The notes under the pieces are model-generated. The model did not search any database and was not told the origin of the DNA. It saw only the letters and a list, made by a program, of their open reading frames with translations. A program made the translations under genes and the position numbers. A DNA stretch of 64,000 bases. It comes from Gemmataceae bacterium (GTDB lineage Bacteria > Planctomycetota > Planctomycetia > Gemmatales > Gemmataceae). The stretch is taken from positions 821,500 through 885,499 of the forward strand of contig LR594585.1 in assembly GCA_901538445.1 (NCBI GenBank), written 5' to 3'. This document shows positions 58,237 to 64,000 of this stretch, one piece after another. Numbering within the stretch: position 1 is the first letter of the stretch; each line of letters opens with the position of its first letter.

Positions 58237-59139
58237 GTGGCCAAGCCGTTCGACGCGACGCTGAACAGCCTGATCGACGCCCGGCCGCAGGACTGGGTCG
58301 CGTTCCTGTGCGCCCGGTTCGGCATCCCGCCCGGCCCCGCGGAGATCATCGACACCGACCTGTCGGCGACCGTGCAGGCCGACAAGGTGTTCCGGCTCGT
58401 CGGCCCGCCGGTCGTGTACTTCCACCTCGAACTCGAGTCCGGCTCGCGGCCCCGACTCCCGGCCGACCTGTGCCGGTACAACACCCTGATCGGTCACGGG
58501 CACGACGACCCGGTCCACACGGTTCTGCTCCTCCTGCGTCCCAAGGCCAACGCCTCCGACCTGACCGGCACCCACGTCCGCCTCGGCGTCACCGGCCGCC
58601 CGTACCACACGTTCGAGTACACCGTGGTCCGCCTGTGGCGGGAGCCGTTCGACGCGCTCCTGGAGGGGAGTCCCGGCACGGCCCCGCTCGCGCTGCTGAC
58701 CGACGAGGCGGCCGCGGATTACCCCGCGGCGATGGCTCGGTTCGCGGAGCGGTTGCGGCGGCCCGACGTGGACGGTAATTTAGCAAGGGAACTGCTCGGC
58801 TCGACCTTCGTCTTGTGCGGCCTCCGCTACGACCCGAAGAAGACGATCGAACTGTACCGGAGCATCAGCATGACCCTCGAAGACTCAACAACCTACCAAT
58901 GGATTCTTCAGAAGGGCGTGGCGCAGGGCGTCGCACAGGGCGTGGCGCAGGGCGTCGCACAGGGCGTCGCACAGGAGGCCCGGAAGTTGCTCCTGATCCA
59001 GGCCCGTAAGCGGTTCGCCAACCTCCCGCCGACGGCCGAGGGCGCGCTCCAGGCGGTCGCCGATCCGGCCCGGCTCGAACGCATGGCCGAGCGCATCTTC
59101 GACGCGACCAGTTGGGACGACCTGCTCGCGACCCCGTGA
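58237..59139 (+). CDS. Rpn-type PD-(D/E)XK nuclease family protein
   Basis: A 300-residue protein of the Rpn/DUF4351-like family (recombination-promoting nuclease or putative transposase). The N-terminal nuclease core includes IDTDLSATVQADKVF and VYFHLELESGSRPRLPADLCRYN, giving the D-...-E-x-E pattern typical of this family. The C-terminal part has five GVAQ repeats (about 228-246) encoded by 12-bp tandem units, then a helical segment (ARKLLLIQARKRFANLPPTAEGALQAVADPARLERMAERIF). GTG 58237 has GGAGG eight bases upstream. The gene begins 16 bases after accC. Its nuclease activity is inferred. Confidence 0.75.
   Translation: MAKPFDATLNSLIDARPQDWVAFLCARFGIPPGPAEIIDTDLSATVQADKVFRLVGPPVVYFHLELESGSRPRLPADLCRYNTLIGHGHDDPVHTVLLLLRPKANASDLTGTHVRLGVTGRPYHTFEYTVVRLWREPFDALLEGSPGTAPLALLTDEAAADYPAAMARFAERLRRPDVDGNLARELLGSTFVLCGLRYDPKKTIELYRSISMTLEDSTTYQWILQKGVAQGVAQGVAQGVAQGVAQEARKLLLIQARKRFANLPPTAEGALQAVADPARLERMAERIFDATSWDDLLATP
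58917..58976 (+). repeat. 12-bp tandem repeat coding GVAQ
   Basis: Five successive copies of GGCGT(G/C)GC(G/A)CAG encode GVAQ five times within the nuclease-family gene. The unit length is a multiple of three, so gain or loss of copies keeps the frame. Confidence 0.9.
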
Positions 59140-59162
59140 GCGCGGGTCGCCGGAGGCCCGCC

Positions 59163-59813
59163 ATGCCCTTCAAGCTCGTCATCTTCGACTTCGACGGCAC
59201 GCTCGCCGACTCGCTCCCGGTCGCCGTCGGCATCTTCAACCGGCTCGCGCCCGAGCTCGGCCACCGGCCCGTCGACCCCGCCGACCTCCCGGCACTCCGC
59301 TCGATGCCCACGCGGCAGTTCCTGCGGCACCACGGCATCTCGCTGTGGCGGCTCCCGCGGCTCGTGCGCCGCTACCACGCCGCCGCCGCGGGCGAAGCCG
59401 ACACGCTGAAGCTGTTCGCGGGGCTACCCGAAGCGCTCGCGGCGCTGCGGGCCGGCGGCGTGCGGCTCGGCGTGCTGTCGTCGAACCGCGAGGACAACAT
59501 CCGCCGGTGCCTGCGGGCCAACGGCGTCGAGGAGCTGTTCGCGTTCGTGGTCGGCTACCCGAAGCTGTTCGGGAAGGGCAAGGCGCTGCGGCGCATCCTG
59601 AAGGCCGAGCGGATGAACGCGAGCGACGTGCTGTACGTCGGCGACGAGGTGCGGGACGTGGAAGCGGCGCAGTCGGCCGGCGTGCCGGTCGCCGCCGCGA
59701 CGTGGGGCTTCCACGCCGAGGCGCTCCTGCGCGCGAGCCGCCCGGACTTCGTGATCGCGAACCCGGGGCAACTGGCGGAAGTCGTAACGAGCCCGCGGGG
59801 CGACCAAGGCTGA
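59163..59813 (+). CDS. HAD-superfamily phosphatase, phosphoglycolate phosphatase-like
   Basis: A 216-residue hydrolase. All four HAD motifs are visible: DFDGTLADS (motif I, catalytic Asp), LGVLSSN (motif II), the lysine of KGKALRRIL (motif III) and VGDEVRDVEAA (motif IV). The alpha-helical cap between motifs I and II is of the Gph/PGMB type. Phosphoglycolate or a sugar phosphate is the likeliest substrate, but the sequence does not decide this. ATG 59163 follows GGAGGCCCGCC. It lies 23 bases after the nuclease-family gene. Confidence 0.88.
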   Translation: MPFKLVIFDFDGTLADSLPVAVGIFNRLAPELGHRPVDPADLPALRSMPTRQFLRHHGISLWRLPRLVRRYHAAAAGEADTLKLFAGLPEALAALRAGGVRLGVLSSNREDNIRRCLRANGVEELFAFVVGYPKLFGKGKALRRILKAERMNASDVLYVGDEVRDVEAAQSAGVPVAAATWGFHAEALLRASRPDFVIANPGQLAEVVTSPRGDQG

Positions 59814-59923
59814 CGCCGAGTCACTTGTTGCCGGAGACACGAGCTCGCAACAACGAAAACCGGTACGGTGGGAAACCAGAAAAGGTCGGCGGCCGCGCCT
59901 GTAACGGCGCAACCATCTCGCCC

Positions 59924-60469
59924 CTACGTCATTTGCCAGGTGAACCACCGCCGACCGCAGCGGACACATCCGAACAGGCTGACCTCCCGCAGCGACTCCG
60001 GGAGCAATTGGTCCGTGAAGCGCCACTCTGTCGGCCCATGCTCCCAGTAGTTGTAACTCATCGGTACCCCCGGGGACTCGGCGTAAGAGGCCGGGACGCC
60101 GACGAACTCGCACCACTCGCCACAGCACATCGGCCAGTCCTCTCCTTGGAGGAACAGCGGGACATCTGGGAGCCGGTGGTACTCTTCGACTGCTCGCACC
60201 CGATCCGCCGCGAACCGGGTGACCGTCGGCGAGACTTGGTGAACGCGGGAGTCACTCTTCCGCACGTTGCCGCCGCGGATACAGTCAGCACACAACTCTT
60301 CGATTCGTGGTTCTTCGGCCGCGAGCACCGGGTTGTGGGCAAGCGAAGGATCAATGATCTCGCCCGAGTAACTGTAGATGGGCAGTCCGGTCCGCTCGCA
60401 GTGGTGGCACTGCGCGCCCCCACACGGGTACATTGCCGTGTCTGCGACGTGACGGAATACGCTCCCCAT
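59924..60469 (-). CDS. CbrC/UPF0167-like zinc-binding protein
   Basis: A 181-residue protein. It opens with a CxxC pair in GGAQCHHCERTGLPIYSYSG, has a second in ELCADCIRGG, and later LPDVPLFLQGEDWPMCCGEWCEFVG, which matches the CbrC (UPF0167, PF03691) block where Q-G-E-x-W-x-x-x-C-G-x-x-C is conserved. It ends with GCVRCGRRWF. The cysteines are probably zinc ligands. E. coli CbrC has been linked to colicin tolerance; no function is assigned here. A GATTATCCCAGACC word lies about 47 bases upstream of the start. Confidence 0.7.
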   Translation of the reverse strand: MGSVFRHVADTAMYPCGGAQCHHCERTGLPIYSYSGEIIDPSLAHNPVLAAEEPRIEELCADCIRGGNVRKSDSRVHQVSPTVTRFAADRVRAVEEYHRLPDVPLFLQGEDWPMCCGEWCEFVGVPASYAESPGVPMSYNYWEHGPTEWRFTDQLLPESLREVSLFGCVRCGRRWFTWQMT

Positions 60470-60515
60470 TGCATCACGCCTCCCAACGCTGAACTCGGAA
60501 TTTCGGCGGTCCGCC

Positions 60516-60529
60516 GATTATCCCAGACC
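60516..60529 (-). promoter_or_regulatory. Shared upstream motif GATTATCCCAGACC, copy 1
   Basis: This 14-mer lies about 47 bases upstream of the CbrC-like gene. The same 14-mer lies at 62976-62989, about 46 bases upstream of the DUF2314-like gene. Both genes are on the minus strand, on which the motif reads GGTCTGGGATAATC and contains a GATAAT word resembling a -10 box. A shared promoter or operator is possible. Confidence 0.45.
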
Positions 60530-60604
60530 TCGTCGGTTCCGCAAGCAATCACAGCGAGCAGCGGCGTCGGTGGCGGGGCGGGGGAATCGTGGTATCTTTG
60601 GGGC

Positions 60605-62062
60605 ATGTCACACGCGACTTCCCCGCGGCAGCGACAACTCTTCGGCCTGTTCCTCGTCGCGCTGCTTCCCGCCGGCGGCGCGCTGAACCCGTGCCTCGAC
60701 GTCGATACGTGGTGGCACCTCCGCGTTGGGCAGGTCGTTGCCACGGAACGCGAACTGCCGACGCACGACCCGTTCTCGCAACTCGGGCAGCGCGAGCACG
60801 TCCCCTGGCTCGCGTACAGTTGGCTCTATGAACTCGGGCTGTACGGCGCGTTCCAGACCGCGGGGTTCGCCGGGATCATAGTCTGCCGGTGCCTGCTCGG
60901 CACGCTCAGCTTCTGCGGCGTCGCGTGGGTGCTCTTCCGGCACGCCTCGAACAACTGGCTCGCACTCGGCACGCTCGTACTCGTGGCGGTCGTGCTGCTG
61001 CCGCTCGCGGCCGAGCGCCCGTGGCACGTCACCATCTTCTTCACCGCACTCACGCTCCACGCGGTGCTCTCCGTTCGCGACGGAACGCCCGCGTGGCGGT
61101 TCCGCTTCCTGCCGCTCGGGTACGTGCTGTGGGCGAACGTCCACATTCAGTTCGTGCTGGGCTTCGCGCTGCTGGGGCTCGCGTGGGGCGGGCTCCTCAT
61201 CGACCGCGTCCGCACCGGCAACCGCACGAAGAACGCGCCGCTGCTGGGGCTGTTCCTCCTGGGGCTCGCGTGCGCGCTGGCGACGCTCGCCACGCCGTTC
61301 CACGTCCGGCTCTTCGTCGTCATCTGGGAGTACGGGACGCAGACCGGCGTGCTGCGGCTCGTGACCGAGTTGATGCCGCCCGACTTCGCGAAGTGGTGGA
61401 ACTGGCCGCTACTGGTACTCGCGCCCGCGGCCGCGCTCGGCATCGCCCGCCGCGGCTACCCGCTCGGGGACGTGCTGCTGCTCGCGGCGGGGCTGGTCTT
61501 CAGCTTGCGGATGCAGCGCGACGTGTGGTTCGGCGCGCTGATCGCCGGCACGCTCGTCGTGCGGAACTTCGAGTTCCCGACCAGGAGCGACGCGAAGATC
61601 ACCGCCCGTGACATCGTGGCCGTGTTCGTGCTGGCAGTGCTGCTGATGCGCGGGTTCTGGGAGGCGGGCGGCTCGCAGGGGCGAACGTTCGCGTCGGAGC
61701 ACGAGAAGGCGTACCCCGTGGGGGCCGCGGAACACGTTCGGCGGCACGCGCTGCCCGGCCCGATGTTCAACACGTTCGACTGGGGCGGCTACCTGATCTG
61801 GACGCTGCCGGAGCACCCGGTGAGTGTCGACGGCCGCACGAATTTCTACGGCGAAGCGCGCCTCGACCGCTGCATGCTCACCTGGATGGCCCGCGACTGG
61901 GAGGCTGACCCGGTGCTGCGCCAGGCCCGCCTCGTGATCGCCCCGCAGCGCACCGCGACCGAAGCGACCCCGCTCACGGAGGCGCTGCGTCACTCGCCGC
62001 AGTGGACGCTCGCCTACGAGGACGCCACCGCCGTGGTGTTCGTGCGCGTCGCGTCACCGTGA
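60605..62062 (+). CDS. Polytopic membrane protein, GT-C glycosyltransferase-like
   Basis: A 485-residue membrane protein with about ten hydrophobic segments. The N-terminal first loop reads NPCLDVDTWWHLRVGQVVATERELPTHDPFS, where D-x-D-x-W-x-H-x-x-x-G and the closing T-H-D-P-F-S match the first extracytoplasmic loop of many GT-C-fold proteins and their planctomycete relatives. The C-terminal soluble part (MFNTFDWGGYLIWTLP, VSVDGRTNFYG) is also typical of that group. A sugar-transfer role is inferred from the loop only. ATG 60605 lies downstream of a GGGGGAATC purine run. Confidence 0.7.
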   Translation: MSHATSPRQRQLFGLFLVALLPAGGALNPCLDVDTWWHLRVGQVVATERELPTHDPFSQLGQREHVPWLAYSWLYELGLYGAFQTAGFAGIIVCRCLLGTLSFCGVAWVLFRHASNNWLALGTLVLVAVVLLPLAAERPWHVTIFFTALTLHAVLSVRDGTPAWRFRFLPLGYVLWANVHIQFVLGFALLGLAWGGLLIDRVRTGNRTKNAPLLGLFLLGLACALATLATPFHVRLFVVIWEYGTQTGVLRLVTELMPPDFAKWWNWPLLVLAPAAALGIARRGYPLGDVLLLAAGLVFSLRMQRDVWFGALIAGTLVVRNFEFPTRSDAKITARDIVAVFVLAVLLMRGFWEAGGSQGRTFASEHEKAYPVGAAEHVRRHALPGPMFNTFDWGGYLIWTLPEHPVSVDGRTNFYGEARLDRCMLTWMARDWEADPVLRQARLVIAPQRTATEATPLTEALRHSPQWTLAYEDATAVVFVRVASP

Positions 62063-62257
62063 GGTCGCAGCGCCAGCTCGTGAAGCCCGTGGTGATGTCC
62101 GTGAACACCGGCTCACTCCGAGCCACCCCGGGAGTCCCCGTGCGGCGTCGCGGCTGATGGATAGCGGTGCCGGGTAGACCGCGACCGGTGTCATCCGTTC
62201 TCACTCCGGGCCGGAACTGGGAAATTGAGTCGGTGGCGGAACGGTTGAGGTCGCGCC

Positions 62258-62442
62258 CCTCACCCGCGACTCGCAGAGCCTCGTCGCGACCTCTCCCCGT
62301 CAAAACGGGGCGAGGTGGGGCGCGCTGGTTTCACGCCACGCTCACCGATCCGCTTTGCTCTCGAGTGGCGCAGGGGCAACACCTCGCCCCGTTTCTACGG
62401 GGAAAGGTCGCCGCGAGTCTTCGAGCGGCGGGTGAGGGGAAG
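62258..62442. repeat. Dispersed palindrome, CTCTCCCC/GGGGAGAGG variant
   Basis: Outer arms CCCCTCACCCGCG and CGGGTGAGGGGAAG and inner arms CTCTCCCCGTCAAAACGGGGCGAGG and CCTCGCCCCGTTTCTACGGGG form a ~185-bp composite. It is the largest recognisable feature in the 427 bases between the convergent genes ending at 62062 and 62490; nothing else is seen in that gap. Confidence 0.85.
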
Positions 62443-62489
62443 CCACCTTTACCATGCACCGACAGCGTCGCCTCGTTCCGCCGCCAGTC

Positions 62490-62930
62490 CTAAGTGTTTG
62501 CGCCGTCGCGCCAGTAGTCGCGTGGCCACACTCGGTCCGGCGGTTGGCCCAATTGCCACTTCACGTACTCGGGCGGTGGGTGACCGATGTCGATGACGTG
62601 TTCTGCCCGGAACGGCACCTCGGCCCCGAAGCACAGGTACACCCGGTCGGACCGTTCGAGGGACGCCGGCTGGTTGTCCAGGATGCCGATGTAAGTGTCT
62701 CCGACGCGCTCGGCCACGACCACCCACATGCGTTCCGACCGCACCCCGACCGATCCATCGTCCTCGTGGGCCTCGATGTGGAACACCAATTTCGCCGCGT
62801 CACCTCGCTTGAGGCCGCGGCGTTGTTCAAGTGGGGGCAGCCAGAACGTGTCTGGGTATCGGTGGGCCAACTCTTCGCCGGAATCGAGTTGCCAGTAATC
62901 ACGCTCGAATGTGGCAAGCCGCACCGCCAT
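62490..62930 (-). CDS. DUF2314-like protein
   Basis: A 146-residue soluble protein. The segment ERMWVVVAERVGDTYIGILDNQPASLERSDRVYLCFGAEVPFRAEHVIDI fits the DUF2314 pattern (E-x-M-W-V-x-V, then G-x-L-x-N-x-P, then a G-D-x-V-like turn and E-H-I-I-D). The C-terminus is Trp/Pro-rich (KWQLGQPPDRVWPRDYW). Function unknown; small proteins of this type in planctomycetes often travel with immunity-like genes. The ATG at 62930 was taken over a GTG at 62939. Confidence 0.65.
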   Translation of the reverse strand: MAVRLATFERDYWQLDSGEELAHRYPDTFWLPPLEQRRGLKRGDAAKLVFHIEAHEDDGSVGVRSERMWVVVAERVGDTYIGILDNQPASLERSDRVYLCFGAEVPFRAEHVIDIGHPPPEYVKWQLGQPPDRVWPRDYWRDGANT

Positions 62931-62975
62931 CCGCCCCACCCTCAGCCGCCAAACAGGTGATTACACCCGTCAACT

Positions 62976-62989
62976 GATTATCCCAGACC
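62976..62989 (-). promoter_or_regulatory. Shared upstream motif GATTATCCCAGACC, copy 2
   Basis: The second copy of the 14-mer found at 60516-60529, here upstream of the DUF2314-like gene and just past the end of the ABC ATPase gene. Reading on the minus strand gives GGTCTGGGATAATC and then TTGACGGG on the downstream side. Confidence 0.45.
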
Positions 62990-63023
62990 ATGCCAACTCG
63001 GCACGCGAGCGTGCGAAATTCGA

Positions 63024-63956
63024 TCAGCTCGTGATGCCCTTGGTGATTTCCATGAACACGTTCTCGAGGTTCACTTCCTTCTCCTTGAAGGCGCGGAGGC
63101 GGAACCCGGCGTGGACGAGGCGGTCGGGCAGGAACGTGCCGTCCTCGCACCCGTCCTTGAGCCGCACGTCGAGCGCGTCGGCCTTCGGGTCGGCCTTCAC
63201 CGACTCGACCTCGGGGAACTCGCGGATCTTCGCGGCGGCCTCCTCGTTGCGGTCGCCCACCGACACCGTGAACACGTAGTTCCCGCGGACCTGCTTGATC
63301 GCCGCCTCGACCGTGCCGTTGAAGATCAGCTTGCCCCGCTCGATGATCCCGATCTTGTTGCAGATGTCGGCCAGCTCCGGGAGGATGTGCGACGACACCA
63401 TGATCGTCTTGTTCATCTTCCGCAGCTCCTTGATCAGCTCGCGCATCTCGATGCGCGCCCGCGGGTCGAGGCCGCTGGCCGGTTCGTCGAGGAGCAGCAC
63501 CTGCGGCTCGTGCAGCAGCACCCGGGCCAGGCCGAGCCGCTGCGTCATCCCGCGGGAGAGGCTGGTGACCAGCGCGTCGCGCTTGTACTGGAGGTCCACG
63601 AGGTCGAGCACCTGGTCGACCTTCTTGCGGCGCTCGGGACCGGTGATCCGGTACGCGGCGGCGAAGAACTCGAGGTACTCGGTCACCTTCATGTCGTCGT
63701 ACACGCCGAAGAAGTCCGGCATGTACCCGATGGACCGGCGGATCTCCTTCGACCCGGTGTAGATCGAGTGCCCGCACACGGTCGCCTCGCCCCAACTGGG
63801 GTTCAGCAGCGTGGCGAGCATCCGCATCGTGGTGGTCTTCCCGGACCCGTTCGGGCCGATGAACCCGTACACGTCCCCCTGGTCCAGCTTCAGCGTGAGC
63901 CGGTCCACGGCGAACAGGTCGTTGTACTTCTTCGTCAGGTCGCGGCACTCGATCAC
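63024..63956 (-). CDS. ABC transporter ATP-binding protein, ABC-2 exporter type
   Basis: A 310-residue ATPase. Walker A is GPNGSGKTT (about 35-43), the Q-loop lies in IGYMPDFFGVYDDM, the signature is variant (SRGMTQRL in place of LSGGQ), Walker B is VLLLDEPASGLDP, and the H-loop is VSSHIL. The C-terminal ~85 residues form the small extra domain of ABC-2 exporters such as drug or polysaccharide transporters. The start is GTG 63956. The permease should lie beyond the right edge of the window or be absent; this cannot be judged. Confidence 0.93.
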   Translation of the reverse strand: MIECRDLTKKYNDLFAVDRLTLKLDQGDVYGFIGPNGSGKTTTMRMLATLLNPSWGEATVCGHSIYTGSKEIRRSIGYMPDFFGVYDDMKVTEYLEFFAAAYRITGPERRKKVDQVLDLVDLQYKRDALVTSLSRGMTQRLGLARVLLHEPQVLLLDEPASGLDPRARIEMRELIKELRKMNKTIMVSSHILPELADICNKIGIIERGKLIFNGTVEAAIKQVRGNYVFTVSVGDRNEEAAAKIREFPEVESVKADPKADALDVRLKDGCEDGTFLPDRLVHAGFRLRAFKEKEVNLENVFMEITKGITS

Positions 63957-64000
63957 GGTTCGCTCCGCTCACTCGGGAGTGTTTAGTGTTTGAGTGTTTA

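Noticed and set aside
59814-59923. A possible structured RNA or tRNA between the HAD phosphatase and CbrC-like genes
   Set aside because: No acceptor stem, TTCGA loop or CCA-compatible fold could be built; the gap is ordinary intergenic sequence.

Overview
The window is a very GC-rich chromosomal stretch that almost certainly comes from a planctomycete of the Gemmata type (Gemmataceae). The evidence is the gene content: a DUF1552 and DUF1592 secreted pair, planctomycete CxxCH cytochrome domains joined to WD40 repeats or to a protein kinase, a prepilin-like DUF1559 protein followed by a small lipoprotein, an ECF sigma factor beside a membrane Ser/Thr kinase, and two members of a Gemmata-type paralogous family ending in GPHVRGCWVVDLVLGK. 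No rRNA, tRNA, CRISPR array, prophage or intact transposase was recognised.

Layout. 0.5-11.8 kb: RlaP-type nucleotidyltransferase, methyltransferase, large secreted PPC-domain protein, cytochrome/WD40 protein, paralogous-family gene, DPP-IV peptidase, ADP-ribosylglycohydrolase. 12-15.5 kb: a pseudokinase, then MarC, beta-carbonic anhydrase and a bestrophin-like channel. 15.5-25.4 kb: amidohydrolase, toxin-antitoxin-like pair, DUF1552 and DUF1592 proteins, second paralogous-family gene, NhaA, secreted beta-propeller. 26-32.4 kb: DUF1559 protein and lipoprotein, LptF/LptG-type permease and giant AsmA-like protein. 32.8-37.2 kb: an accessory strip of small orphan genes (antitoxin-like, Syd/immunity-like, DUF2314-like), three of them preceded by the same ~70-bp element. 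37.2-46.2 kb: ClpS, RNase R, FAH-family hydratase, GyrA, secreted protein, a four-helix S23-type gene between 54-nt inverted repeats, and Aat. 46.3-55 kb: kinase-cytochrome fusion, ECF sigma factor, exonuclease-like protein, sugar isomerase/epimerase, two more kinase-like proteins. 55-64 kb: HEAT protein, accB-accC, Rpn-type nuclease, HAD phosphatase, CbrC-like protein, polytopic membrane protein, DUF2314-like protein, ABC ATPase.

Two themes link the genes. Metabolic and housekeeping clusters are clear: accB-accC, carbonic anhydrase with bestrophin (carbon/anion handling), AsmA with LptF (outer-membrane lipid traffic), ClpS with Aat (bacterial N-degron pathway), and sigma factor with kinase-cytochrome (envelope signalling). 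The other theme is repeat load: nearly every gene junction carries a long hairpin from one of several dispersed palindrome families. Two palindromes lie in frame inside coding sequences (RNase R and a kinase), and one pair brackets the S23-type gene like the ends of a mobile unit. Three intergenic copies of a leader plus ~20-bp-period TCCAGA array are a separate element I do not recognise.
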